From Pseudoscleropodium purum (taxonomy: Eukaryota; Streptophyta; Bryopsida; Hypnales; Brachytheciaceae), in contig OZ017802.1 in assembly GCA_963969395.1 (NCBI GenBank), forward strand, positions 7,938,501 through 8,002,500: a stretch of 64,000 nucleotides of DNA, given 5' to 3'. Position 1 is the stretch's first letter, and every line of letters starts with the position of its first letter. A program made the position numbers and the translations under genes. The notes under the pieces are model-generated. The model was not told the DNA's origin. It was given only the letters and a program-made list of their open reading frames with translations, and ran no database searches. Positions 13,901 to 25,107 of this stretch are shown one piece after another.

Positions 13901-14650
13901 CTAGGTGCAATGAGTCCTTTTGTGAAGAACCCCATGTTCTCTTCACGTGTTCTCTTGTGCTTTTGAGAGCAGAGTTGCAGAGAAGTACCTGCGTCTCGCA
14001 TTTTTCTAATCCCACGCTTTCACCCCCTGGCACTTTAGTGGTGTCGCCTTTACACTTATACCACTGATCTCCGCTCTGACCTGGAGAACCTCCACCTTGA
14101 TATCGAGGCAATCCCATCTCCACAGCGCACACACTGAATCACTGGTGAATATCATGTACTGAAAGCAAAGCAATCATGTCCTCTTTCCTGAAGGCGAAGA
14201 ACTGAAGGCTGGTCAGTCATGTACTGGACGAGCTGGGTGCCGTGGGTGGACTCCTCGCCTCGCCTTGTCTTGCCTTGGCATGGGGCTGGAATTTTCAAGG
14301 GAAATGATTTCCACTGCAGCTCTGGTCACTGGGCCTGCCACTACAGACAGGCCTCTTTCCACTCATCCAGTTAACCCTTGAAGGTCTGGAAAGCCGAATT
14401 TTGGACGCACCCACCATGCTGGTGTTGGGATTGGACGCAAAAAAAAAGGGAAAAAAAAGGGGCATGAATTGCATGACATGATAACTAGAAGGGGGTACCC
14501 ATGCTCAGCGGCATCCAATGAAACATGGCACTCCCAATTTGAATCATTATTGTGCATACCTCCAACGGAACTCAAACAAACAAGAATCTGGCACATGGTC
14601 TCATATTCCAAGTTTCCAACATGTCCAGTGTTGTATTTGAGTGCGATGAG
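10985..14650. other. GC-richer island without a recognisable gene
   Basis: Base composition changes abruptly near 10985 and falls back near 14650. The interior has many CG dinucleotides and almost none of the T/A runs typical of the rest of the window. It holds a CT-rich stretch near 12580-12640 (repeated CCCACTCA units) and a short direct repeat TTGGACGCA near 14400 and 14431. Open frames on both strands are short and show no domain I recognise; the longest is 127 codons on the minus strand at 11076-11459. It could be untranslated exons, a promoter region, a non-coding transcript, a decayed gene or a transferred fragment. Nothing in the sequence decides between these. Confidence 0.6.
11076..11459 (-). 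CDS. doubtful 127-codon open frame, unknown function
   Basis: This is the longest uninterrupted ATG-to-stop frame in the GC-richer island. The N-terminal part is serine- and lysine-rich (MGKSLRFGSLNSKKSSSDAE). A middle stretch holds five cysteines in two loose pairs, and the C-terminal quarter is basic. I recognise no domain, signal peptide or membrane segment. In GC-richer DNA a frame of this length arises easily by chance, and no splice-joined partner exon was evident on the same strand. It is listed only because it is the best coding candidate in the island. Confidence 0.15.
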   Translation of the reverse strand: MGKSLRFGSLNSKKSSSDAEKGWATPGLAIFDPFSGGSSTEAISLKACLLECHDTLPETHGLCFCNQRVCNKSTGQPGQAVRRPVAQAAFELRIVTRKGGCMRSRNLLQPQLKFKTDEKSNTDLRSN

Positions 14651-15020
14651 GTGAAGATATTATAGTGACAACCAAAAAAAAGATGCTAATTGTTGAATCA
14701 TCAATCCAATGGTGTATGCCTTGCTCTATATTGGTTCATAATTTGATTTCTAAGAGTCAAATATCGTACCGTACATATGGTATCCTAGTTGAGTACTATA
14801 TGCGAGTCTAGGATCATCATCACACGAGCCTAAAAGACTTTACACCTATATATTAAAAAAAAATTCATGATCATAAGATACATATATTATAGATACCTAT
14901 AATAATTATAAGTGGTTAGGTTACAAGCACTTTCAATGGTTGTAGGATATCTATTTATGCATGTGTTGAAGGCTTACATGCTCACATGCTAGCATTATTG
15001 TATGGTCTCCCATAAACCTA
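14650..15020. other. AT-rich intergenic DNA
   Basis: No gene or clear repeat. Composition returns to the AT-rich background. Confidence 0.4.
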
Positions 15021-15021
15021 T

Positions 15022-15167
15022 AAGGAGATTTTCAACAAAATTTTATTAGAAATACATGTGTTTCTAGTAAAATTTTGATGAAAATCTCCTTAAAGTTCAT
15101 TCCTTATAATCTTATGTCTAGGACTATACTTAAAAATTCACTTAAAAACACCCCTTTCCCTTGTAGT
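15022..15167. mobile_element. truncated CACTA-like hairpin element
   Basis: The right arm matches the 15924-16145 palindrome almost to its end (through 'acttaaaaattcacttaaaa' to 'cccttgtagta'). The left arm is present only in its inner part ('aaggagattttcaacaaaa'). The outer 70 or so bases of the left arm are missing, so this is a deletion derivative of the same family. Confidence 0.75.
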
Positions 15168-15923
15168 AATCATCAAATACAAAATTACCATTGCATTCAT
15201 TTACAAACCATGAAAGTCATTTATGAAACATTTTGAATCTTTTGTAGTGTTAAAGGCTTAAGGATATCTAAAGGCATTCAACATTATGTTTACAAATATT
15301 TAAAAATTATAAATGATTTCAAACTACTAAAGTATAAACAAAAGTATTGTAGGTTTTCTTGCACACATGAGGACAAATTGTTTTTTGTAATATTTTGACC
15401 TTACATGCAATTGCTATGACTTGCCTATGATAAGTTTTACATATTCATGTGAACTTAAGAGGTTTATAAGTTTGAGTACAATAATACAAACTACATGGAT
15501 GCACTTCAAATTCTTTAGGGAACTGTACTTGGAAGTTCTTCGGATGCTGATTTATACTCTTTTGGCAATCATTTTGATGTCCTTCACAAAGCTAATACAA
15601 ATCTCTTTTAAGGGTTTCTATCTCATATTTTGTATTGGCATTTTTATCACTAGTGGAAATAAAGATCACTTAGATTAGGGGAATTACTATAAAAGACCCA
15701 TTAGTTAAGTTTGTCACATAGGTTTTCTCGTGAACCATATCCTTAATCTATACAAACCATATTTATCACTATAGTATGAAAGTATTGCTAAAATTAATTA
15801 ATTTTATAATTTCTATATAATATACAAATGTTAAAGGAAACTTCAATTAATTTCTCAAATTTTCAATTATCAAAAAGGACATGAACAAACATTCTATCTT
15901 TAATTACAAGTAAGGAGTTAAAT

Positions 15924-16145
15924 CACTATAAGAGAAAGGTGTGTTTTAAGTGAATTTTTAAGTACAGTCTTAGACATAAGATTATAAGAAATGATCTTTA
16001 AGGAGATTTTCATCAAAATTTTACTAGAAATACATGTATTTTTAGTAAAATTTTGATGAAAATCTCCTTAAAGATCATTTCTTATAATCTTATGTCTAAG
16101 ACTGTACTTAAAAATTCACTTAAAACACACCTTTCTCTTGTAGTG
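15924..16145. mobile_element. near-perfect 222-bp palindromic CACTA-like MITE
   Basis: The element starts CACTATAAGAGAAAGG and ends CCTTTCTCTTGTAGTG. Its two halves are reverse complements over about 109 bases with only two mismatches that I can find, around a centre reading ACATGT. CACTA..TAGTG termini are the hallmark of the En/Spm (CACTA) transposon group. The flanking triplets AAT (left) and GAT (right) are close to, but not, a perfect 3-bp duplication. The near identity of the arms suggests a recent insertion or arm-to-arm conversion. No protein is encoded, so movement would need a transposase from elsewhere. Confidence 0.88.
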
Positions 16146-17200
16146 GATGTAATGTAAGTTTTGCCAGTTAATTAATTGAAGTTTAATAAAATAAATTCTT
16201 TCAAACATCATTTGAGTCAGCTCTTTGTTAAAAATTTTAATCTACAATGACTTAATTGCAAATGATTAGTATGAAAATTTATTCAATAATCACACATTGC
16301 AAAATGCAATAATAAAACCTAATTTGGACTAAGCTTGGGATTGTGCAAATTTGCAAGGTACATTATTGTAATATAGGTTGAAGTGCATAGTTATTTTAGA
16401 TAAAATCAATATGAATAGTGCAATCTATACTTCTTCATATATATCATCTCAAAATAGTATAATTGACATTCTAATTTCATCTACATTCATCTATTTAAAA
16501 AATCTAAGAGTCATCTAAAATTCATTTTAAGTGCTCACACACTAATCATACTACATGTATCTAAAATTCATCCAATTAATGTGAGTGAAACCTAGCACTA
16601 TTCAAACTCCTGCACTACTAACCATAATTGAGGAGATTGTAATTTGAAAAGTGTCTAAGGTAAGCATATCACATGAATATCGATAGTGCTTGGGCTCTAA
16701 GAGCACCTTCTAATACAAAAACACATCTTGCTTTCTCAATGCGTCAACAATGTACAAATAGTATTCACTTCAAGAAGGGGGACGTCTTCTAAAGACCATT
16801 GCATTTCAACTTCAATAATCCATATCTAATTTTGTAAGGATCCAAAAAAATGAAACAATTTGAGTTCAATGCCAATGAATGCCAATTCCATTTTATCTTT
16901 CGAGGACAATTTACTAAAGAAAAACATCAAGAAGTCAGACCTACCCCAGTTATTAATTTTCAACTCTTCTTAAAATAGGCACTACTACTTGTGGACGAGC
17001 CTTTAGCATCGCCAAGAAAATTAGTGTCACCTCTCTAAGCCAAATCTGATTTATATTCCCTTAAAAATTGGATGAATGCAGGAATATTTCAACCTCCAAT
17101 AACTGAAGTTAATTCAAACTAGTGTGACTTTGATAAATTGGTGTCTCACACACACGCCCTAACTAAAGTTTTTAAGACAAATCCGTGTACACTAATGAGT
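16146..17200. other. AT-rich intergenic DNA
   Basis: No gene, RNA gene or strong repeat recognised. Confidence 0.4.
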
Positions 17201-17477
17201 AGTGAAGACATTCCTTGGGCTTGCCAGAATACAGGCGTGTAAGATAACTCCGCTTTCTCACATTCTCCGTCGGTCGCTCCTGTGCAGAGGTACGCTACTG
17301 TATGTGCCGGCAGTCTAAACACTCAGTTTCCGATGTAAGAGTGAGCTTACCGGTGATCCAGTATAATTGCGTGCAGGGACGGACATTCTGTGACGACTGT
17401 AGCTTAGTGGGATCATTGGTGCTGCTGCGGCGGAGCTGGGTAGGGCAAATTAACGGCTTATCAGTTACACTGAACTG
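17200..17477. other. short GC-richer patch upstream of the tandem repeat
   Basis: Composition rises from about 17215 onward, with several CG dinucleotides. Open frames on both strands here are short and mutually overlapping, with no recognisable domain. It may be the outer part of the unit that was amplified at 17478-18020. Confidence 0.4.
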
Positions 17478-18020
17478 CTTGTCCAATAATCCTGATTGCA
17501 GAAACCAACACCAAGGTGGGCACCCCTCAAACCGCTATTTTCTTGTTGGCAAGTGAAAGAAGGTTTCAATGCACCAAAGAATGTGACATTTGGATACCGC
17601 GTGAAGAAGTTTGGAAGGGTCAAACCACTTGTCAAATAATCCATTGAAGAAACCAACCAAGGTGGGCACACCCCAAACTGAACCGCTCATTTTGGGGGGC
17701 TATTGTGCCTATTTACTATTATTAGAAGATTGGTCAAATTTTCATGTTTCTTGTTGGCAAGAAAAAGGAGGTTTCAACGCACCAAAGAATGTAACATTTG
17801 GATACCGTATGAAGAAGTTTGGAAGGGTCAAACCACTTGTCAAATAATCCATTGTAGAAACCAACTTAGGTGAACACCCCACAAACTGCTACTTTTTTGG
17901 GCTAATGTGCGTATTTACTATTATTAGAAGATTGGTCAAATTTTCATGTTTTCTTGTTGGCAAGTGAAAGGAGGTTTCAATGCACCAAAGAATGTGACAT
18001 TTGGATACCATATGAAGAAG
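17478..18020 (+). repeat. three imperfect tandem copies, about 208-bp unit
   Basis: Copies start at about 17478, 17628 and 17836 with 'cttgtcaaataatcc' or a close variant, followed by 'gaaaccaac..ggtg' and then 'ggtttcaatgcaccaaagaa'. Copies 2 and 3 contain a 58-bp block (starting 'gctattgtgcctatttac' in copy 2) that copy 1 lacks, so copy 1 is about 150 bp. Copy 3 is cut off near 18020 after 'tatgaagaag'. The short open frames in the repeat are interrupted differently in each copy, so it does not behave as a protein repeat. Confidence 0.9.
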
Positions 18021-18621
18021 CTATGACAGGACAAAGTTTTTCAGTTTGGTAGAGGTCCTAATTGTAACCAACTCTAACTCTTGTGTGCACCTATTTGCTC
18101 AAGGGGGTTTCATTCACGAGCATGATAGTTTGTTTATAACCACATGATATTCATCTACAAAGGCCACAATTACATGAGTTTTCATTTAGGGACAAAGCTA
18201 GTTACATCCTATAACCCACTTGTTGCCTCCCAATGAGGGCTAGTAAATTATGGCTAGTTCCTTTCTTCCACATAGGTATGTAATGATTTGGGAGAAGTAC
18301 ATAGAATACCCATGGCAATTTTGAGTGAGTGGTACAATTGGGGGTATCTACCTCAACACTAGATAATTGATGATAAACAGATAACAAAAAGGATCCAATA
18401 GGATATTGACAAAGAATATAAAATAAGATAGAACAAACCCACTATGGTCAAAAGACTCGTGACAAACACCTAAGGAATGATTTGGTTACATGAGTTTTTT
18501 TTTTAAATAAATAAGAGTTGGGCCACAATCCATGTCTTCATTGATAGCAATGGAGTGACTAGTGACCTCAATAGGAACTTCCAATAGTTATGAGTTCCAA
18601 TTCATCATAGGAAGTGACTTC

Positions 18622-19556
18622 TTAAACCCTAAAGGTCCAAATTGCGTTTTTTTGGCAACATAGTGACTTTAGACAGCTCACTACAAATGGAGTTTCTAGT
18701 TTTTTTTACTGAAATTTTCAAACAGCATGTGCCCAAGGAGTAGCTTTAAGGCCCAACAATTTTCATAACTTTTGACTTCATGATTCAAAATTTATTGTAT
18801 GATATGTAATTTTCAATGTTCGGTGGGCAGCCCAAAAATTTCTTAAAAGAATCACTTTTTTCAAAAACATAAATTTGAAATTGATTTTCTAGATTTATAT
18901 ATATGTGAAAAGATTTGAATCATTCCATTTTGATTTACAAGATGAAAGTTATGAGGTGTTCTAGTTTGTGGGCAGTCATGGATTCCCTACTCAAAAATAA
19001 ACTTTAGAGTCCTTTATTTAACTCATTTTTAAATATTTTTTGAAAAAAATAAAAAGATATGATGTAGATTGTTTAATACTACATTACCGCTATTGGAATT
19101 GGAATTTTCCAATTCCATAATTAAATTCTTAACAATTTAGTGTTTTGAAAGACTTTGTACTTCTTTCTATTTACTAATTTTTTCCTATATGTTGTGCAAT
19201 TCCAAATGATTTGAAATTTTGTAAGCATGTACCCAACTTGCCTTGAAGAATGAATCCAAAGAGTAACCATCATTTTGGACATTTTTTCATGAAAATGTGA
19301 CCTTGTGAAGTGCAGTTGCCCGTATTTTCATAGAGTCAAAAAAATGGCTTTTGTCACTTCAAACATTCATATCTTGCAATCTACAAGGCGGAAAATTCAG
19401 AAATTTTTTCCACATCTTTTCAAAATAGTTTACTACAAGATCCTATGGTTATATGTGTTCAAAAATGTTTTTCATCTAAAATTTGATGCTTTTATTAGAA
19501 ATGACAGTTTTGGAGCGTTTTTGGTGAAAACATAATCTCCGACCTTTAGGGGTTAA
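18622..19556 (-). mobile_element. 935-bp TTAA-bounded non-autonomous element, copy A
   Basis: The left boundary is TTAAACCCTAAAGG and the right boundary CCTTTAGGGGTTAA, so short inverted ends are flanked by TTAA on both sides. Its sequence is the reverse complement, block by block, of the 934-bp element at 29106-30039. For example, 'ccaaattgcg..ttggcaacatag' here matches the complement of 'ctatgttgccaaataacgg' there. No transposase is encoded. TTAA duplication is typical of piggyBac-type transposons, and TTA/TAA of PIF/Harbinger types; the family is not settled by sequence alone. Confidence 0.85.
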
Positions 19557-19699
19557 GGCCTTCCATGATAGGAAATACTATAATTGCTTTAGGTGAGTAA
19601 GTAGATGACCATTATGGATACACTTCTTGTTGGTTTTGGCAAGTCATCCCGAGACTTTTTTTGGACCACAACGAACATCACACTTCAAAAATTCATAAC

Positions 19700-20620
19700 C
19701 AATTCATATTTTGTCGAAAAAATATAATTCCAATTGCTCTCCCCATTTTTCACACTTGCCTTTTTTTTCCCTGAGGGTTTCTTTCTTTTCTTTTCTTTTA
19801 ATTTGAAATTCAGTAATGACATGAAGGGCACTCTCCTACTTCTTCTGACCATGGTGGGCTGTAAGTTCTCCCTCTCTCTCTCTTCCCTTACTGGTATTTG
19901 TAGGTTTAGATTTGGTCGAAATCTCTAGGATGCAGGAGTGATGCAAATAAATAACTTAATCTAAGTTCCTCTGTCTCTGTTGTCTCCTTCCAGACCTGCT
20001 TTGGCTGACTTCCAGTTGGGGTCAGGGGTAGCCTTGGTTAACGTAGGCTGTTAATAACTGAATCCACTGAAGCCATGGATTTGGGGTAGTTAAGGTTAAT
20101 TAGTTAGACTACAGGCTGGTTAATTAGGTATAGTGGATCAGTTGGGATTATTCTTTTGATTTGATTTATTTTTTTATTTTTAAATTTTGAAACAAATGCC
20201 ATCAGTTCAGTTGAGATTATCTGGTGTCTTCAGTTAGTTGTTGGGCTTCATTGTTGTCATTGTTGTCATTGTCATTGTGGCAGTATTCAGTTCTGTATTA
20301 TTTCAGAACTCTGAAACTCCTTTTTTCTGGCTTCTAAGAATTTCGGCATTGGTTGACTCCACCTCCCTTGGGTGCTGTGTAAGTTAAGTTAAAGCAGCCA
20401 ATTTGGTTCAGTTTGATTTCTCGTTGGTGGCAGTGGATTTAGGATGCACGGTTTTTCGCCATTTGTCTACAGGCGAAAGGGCGTTGGCGTTTTTTTGTTT
20501 TTTTTTTAAATCTTTTTTGAAAGGGAATTTTCAATTTTTTTCTCAAAGTCGAAAAAGTCAGATTACTGCTGTATTTGGAGACCCAATAGACAAATTTTAC
20601 CTAGGGATCACCTAATTTTG
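19700..20620 (+). other. GC-richer patch with a possible spliced transcript
   Basis: Compared with its flanks the patch is less AT-rich, has a pyrimidine-rich leader at 19755-19800, and contains a good donor (GTAAGT at 19861) and acceptor (CTCCTTCCAG ending at 19993). Splicing these joins a short open frame starting at the ATG at 19821, written MKGTLLLLLTMVG before the junction and ending at a TAG at 20029. The joined peptide would be 25 residues and looks like a bare signal-peptide core. This could equally be a non-coding or untranslated first exon. No downstream coding exon was found. Confidence 0.25.
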
Positions 20621-22595
20621 ATGTAGATATCACCAAGTATCACCCAATTATGACATGAGTACTGCAGAAGATGCTAGCTACTTCTCCCAAATGAGAAAAC
20701 AAAAAGGGGTAGTTTACCTTAGTTAGTTGAATCACTACTATTAGCATCCACTAAAAACACCTTCGATCCCATTGCAAAAAAATGAGTTGGAGGAGGTAAT
20801 AAAAGATGAAAAAAAATAAAAATCTAACCACATACATATATAGTGATGGACATGGATACGACATAAAAATATGGATGAAATATTTGGATGGAATAACATG
20901 ATGAAAATGTGACCTTATTTGTGACAATGTGTATTAATATTATATATATAAATAATATATTATATATAGTGTGTGTATGAATTTGTTAACAAGGATGTGG
21001 GTTTATCCTATATTTTTCATTAACTTGTGTTGACACCGGTATTTGAATTCCTAGGTTTTGAAAAAAAGAATTTAAAGATCTAAGGAGGTTGGCTTTAATT
21101 CTATTGATTGAAGCTTTGACACATTGAGTGAATATCTACTCAAAAAAAGAGCCCTACTAGATATACAACTCGAATGCATGAATGTAAGGGAAATTGGCTA
21201 GAACCATCTACAAGCATTTGTACATCTAAAAAATCACCTATTATTACTAAATCTCATTCAAATGTTGGCAAATCTTATAATCTATTTTTTTTAAGAGGTA
21301 GTTGGCCAATTCATTATGTTCTCTTCCTTCTCTTTATAATCAAGTAGTCATACAAAAAGAAGTTATTATGAAAAATTTGACGAATAAAATTGTGCTTGGT
21401 TATTTTTCTAACATTTGTATAATTTAGATTTTTAAAACTAATTTTCAATAATTCTATAGTTTGAAAGTGTAAAGGTATGTTTCATAGATTTTTCAAATAT
21501 TTGAAAAAATACTACAAATTCAGCCAAGCCGGAATAAACCGGAGATGTCTATAAAATGAAATTTCAAAAATTATATTTTTTATTTCAAGAATAGCTCTTC
21601 AAAATGTCTTTATAAAATAAGTAGATGAAAATCTATTTTATCTTTACTTAAATAGAACTTAATATATTGAATTGAAGGAAATAAGTTGTTGTGAAAATTA
21701 CTAATATCCAATCCACATTTAGTTTCAAAAGAAACATTTAAGTCTTGATTTCAACCTTTTTTGTTGGTGGACAAGTAGATCTAATGGGTATGATATATAG
21801 GTTGTAGTAAATAACTTTTGTTTGAAGGTAATTGTTTAACTATTCTCATGAGTTGCACTTATAACACATCATTACATTTTTAGAAATTTGAAATATTAGT
21901 ACTCCATGTTCCTTAATCCTAACATGTTTAGGATATTTTTAGACCTAAAACTGCTTCAAAATACTCAAACCCAAAGCAAGGCTAAAACCTTCATTTTTAT
22001 TTATTCAACTAGAGGATCTTTTGGTCAACTTATTAGAGTATATACTTCTAAAATTTCAAAGTAAGAAACCTCATCAATTGGGAGATCTCGTTGTTTGAAT
22101 TTCAAAAACATGAAAAGAGTTTTTTTTGGAGGGAAAGGGCCATTTTAGGGCAAGTTCCCCTACAGTTCCCCCCATAGTTAAAGAACGCCAGGTTGTCAAA
22201 CAAAGTTTTTTTGAAAAAAATAAAAAATTTAAAGAACATAAAAATTCTGAAAATTTTGAAAAAAAATTATTTAAAAAATGACTTGACAATCATTCTGCCA
22301 TGTCAAGCAACAATTGTCGTGAGTTCCAATAAGATGAAAAACCTGGGGAACTCACAGCCCTTCAAACTAGGTGAATTTCCTCTAATGGAAGTCTTTTCAA
22401 CTATTGCCAAATGGTTAGATTTCATCTTTTAAGACTTTTTACACAAAAATGTGTAGATCCTACAACTTATTATCTTCCATAATATGTTGGAAGATATAAG
22501 TTGGAAATATATATAAAAAAATTCAGCAAAAAATATTTCATACTTGTGCTTGTAAAAAATATTAAGTAAAAATAAGTAGAATTTGATTTAAAATA
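20620..22595. other. AT-rich intergenic DNA
   Basis: No gene seen. A run of TA/AT dinucleotides lies near 20937-20970. A stretch near 21900-22430 resembles 32220-32470 (shared 'aaaactgcttcaaaatact' and 'aagcaaggctaaaa' blocks), so it is another dispersed non-coding repeat. Confidence 0.45.
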
Positions 22596-23173
22596 TTAAA
22601 TTGTTAAAATTTTAGTTATGAAATTGAATTTTTTTAATTCCAATGGTTGTAATGTTGTATTGAACAATCTACATCCTGTGATTTTATTTTTTCCAAAATA
22701 TGTAATCCCAATGGTTGTAATGTTGTATTGAACAATCTACATCCAATGATTTTATTTTTTCCAAAGTATTGCAAATTGATTTAAATAATGGACTTCAAAA
22801 TTTGTTTTAGAGTAGAGATTTCCCAAGTGCCTACAAACTAAAACTCCTCATAACTTTCATCTTGTTAATCAAAATGGAATAATTAAAAAACTCCAAGTAT
22901 ATAAAAATCTAGAAACCAATTTCAATTATTTTTTTCTTAAGAAAGTATGTCTTTTAGATGCTCAAGCTACTCACCAAGCATTAAAACTACATATCATGCA
23001 ATAACTTTTAAACTGTGCAATCAAAATTTATGAAATTTGTTGTGCCTTAAAGCTACTTTTCATACACATGTTGTACAAATTTTTCAAAGAAAAAAAATAA
23101 AAATTATATTCCTAGTAAGTTGCCCAAAATTGCTATGTTATCAAAAAACATAGTTTGATCCTTTAGGGATTAA
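22595..23173 (+). mobile_element. 3' part of a TTAA-family element, left side missing
   Basis: The right end reads GATCCTTTAGGGATTAA, ending at 23173. The preceding 550 bases follow the order of blocks in 29500-30039 ('caaactaaaac-cctcataac', 'gcaataacttt', 'ttgcccaaaattgctatgtt'). The left part of the element is not recognisable. A 68-bp tandem duplication lies inside it. Confidence 0.6.
22640..22775 (+). repeat. 68-bp direct tandem duplication
   Basis: The block starting 'ccaatggttgtaatgttgta' at 22640 is repeated at 22708 with only a few differences over 68 bases. It lies inside the TTAA-family fragment, where other copies carry the block once, so the duplication arose within this copy. 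Confidence 0.9.
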
Positions 23174-23253
23174 GGAATAAAACACCTCCATAATCAATGA
23201 GAATTTTGGTTAATCCTCAATGTCATGTCATAATTTATGAATTATTTAATTCC

Positions 23254-23495
23254 TTAACCCCTAAAGTTTTTGACTATATTTCATTAAAAACACTCAAAAT
23301 AAACCATTTTGATAGCAACACCTCTCTCTACACACACACACACAAAAGCAAAAAAAAATAAAAAAAATGAAATCTTGTTACATCTTATTGAAAGATCTAG
23401 TGATAAACTACTTCATTATGTTGTTGTAAAATAGGAGGTTTAGATCACATAGTTTGCAAGTCATAGTGTTTGAAGTTGAAAAAAATTATTTTTTG
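23254..23495 (+). mobile_element. left-end fragment of the TTAA-bounded repeat family
   Basis: It begins TTAACCCCTAAAG and shares about 230 bases of block order with the start of the 29106 element and, more closely, with 9163-9395. A TTAA-ended block with the opposite sense (CCTTAAAGGGTTAA) occurs at 24833-24846, but the sequence between is mostly the foldback repeat and unrelated DNA. Whether the two ends belong together is unclear. Confidence 0.6.
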
Positions 23496-23552
23496 GCATC
23501 TATCTCACATAGCTGCAAAAGCCACTTATTTTATGTGGATAGAGATGAGAAA

Positions 23553-24125
23553 AGAAGCTCTTCATACAAAAAGGGGTGTTAGGAGGTTAAAAACCCTATG
23601 TGGGATATGTGAATTAGAATTAGTAAGAACTCAACCACTCATAGTTATGTCAAAAGCAAGAATTCTATTCAAAGTAGAATTTCAGGCTTCATTTTGGCAT
23701 AGTAGAATAACTTCTCCCAAGAAACTTTGCACTAATAAAAGTTGTTAAATCAAGTTTAATTTCATCTGCAAAAATCCGTTTGAGATTTTAAGTCTCCAAT
23801 CAAAAGTTATCGACAAATAGAAAGAAGTTGGAAGGGACATTTTCAATTGTCCTCTTTGAAATTTGTCCATAACTTTTTCTTGAAAGCTCAAAATCACAAA
23901 CGGATTTTTGGAGATGAAATTTAACTTGATTTTTCAACTTTTCTTAGTTCAAATATTTTTGAAAAAAGTTATTCTATTCTGCCCAAATTAGGTCTGAAAT
24001 TCTACTTTGAACATAATTCCTGCTTTTCACTTAACTATGAGCGGTTGAGCTCCTTCTAATCCTAATTTACATATCCCATATGGGTTGATTTATCTCCTAC
24101 CATCCTTCTTGTATAAACATCTTTT
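23553..24125. repeat. large foldback repeat, copy 3 (about 570 bp)
   Basis: Arms face each other from 'gtgttaggagg' near 23575 against 'ctcctaccatcc' near 24090. Inner blocks include 'cttcattttggcatagtag', 'agttatcgacaaa' / 'ttgtccataac', and 'aaaaatccgtttgagattt' against 'aaatcacaaacggattttt' counterparts. It is the clearest match to copy 2 at 9990-10535. A 92-codon frame on the plus strand at 23470-23748 lies across its left arm and is a by-product. Confidence 0.85.
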
Positions 24126-25025
24126 CTTTCAAATCCTAGAAACTTGAACATCAGTGACTTCCAAGTGAGGTCTAAAAGTTCCTAATTTATATGACTTTTT
24201 TAAATATAATTCTAAATTTACCAATTCTATTGAGGAGGTTATTCTTACTAATTGTCATCACCTCTTCGTACTCTGTCAAATTCATGAGCCTAAATAGATG
24301 TCAGAAAAGTACCTCAGTCTGAACGTAGGGTGAGAGCTTACCCAAAGCCCAGCCCAAGTTCCTCTGGGCAATGTAATGCAAATTTTGCTCTGATGTAAAG
24401 AACCTTGCCTCTTGAGGAAGATACTTTTTTCATCAGAAACGACATTTTCTCCTACAATTCATCATGACTAAATTGTAAAAAATTGTAAAAAATTTGGCGG
24501 AGCAACATGATAATTTCTGTCTCGACATGAATAAAAATTTAAGAAATATAGTGAATATTTTAACTGTGAGTGAGCTCGCTCACTTAGAGTTCAAATTCTT
24601 AGGAAAACCGCAAGTATTGAACATATATTTAGTTTTATAAAGAATTTTCAGTTTTTGGCTTCAAATTGTAATTGAAAATATTGGTTGGTTTAGTGATTGA
24701 TCTAATAATATGGATGTGATCTATGAAACATATTTACCATCTATTGTTTGCAAGTTTGTTATGAATTTATTATTCTAAGTTGCATTTTACAATACATCTT
24801 CAAAATTTTAAAAATTTGAACTATCTTTTGATCCTTAAAGGGTTAAGCATCAAAGGAGGTTGTAAAGTTGCTTTACTTATCATCCATTTATATTGCTCTC
24901 CTAAACTCTCCTAAACTTTATATATTTCATTCTCACTATGATGGAAAAAGATTTAAAGCAATTGCATCAAAAATTGTCCTAATAAACATTTAATAATGGT
25001 TGACTTAATTAAAGTGACAAATTTC
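24126..25025. other. AT-rich intergenic DNA
   Basis: A short less AT-rich stretch lies near 24300-24420. No gene or complete repeat recognised. Confidence 0.4.
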
Positions 25026-25107
25026 ATAAACATCTAATTAGTATGTTTTTTTTGGAGGCTTGTAGTAGGTACTATACAAAAAAAAAACATACTAATTAGA
25101 TGTTTAT
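25026..25107. repeat. strong hairpin, 28-30 bp arms and 24-bp loop
   Basis: The left arm at 25026-25053 (ATAAACATCTAATTAGTATG then a T run) is the exact reverse complement of the right arm at 25078-25107, apart from T/A run length, around the loop at 25054-25077. Weaker pairing continues outward on both sides ('gtgacaaa' against 'ttttgacac'). It could be a tiny foldback element or a transcript hairpin; there is no evidence for a mature small RNA. Confidence 0.85.

Noticed and set aside
23470..23748. 92-codon plus-strand frame near 23.5 kb
   Set aside because: It overlaps the left arm of a foldback repeat, and the homologous copy at 10 kb does not keep the frame.
24833..24846. TTAA-type right end pairing with the left end at 23254
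   Set aside because: Only the terminal bases fit. The sequence inside does not resemble the right half of the clear copies, so the pairing is not supported.
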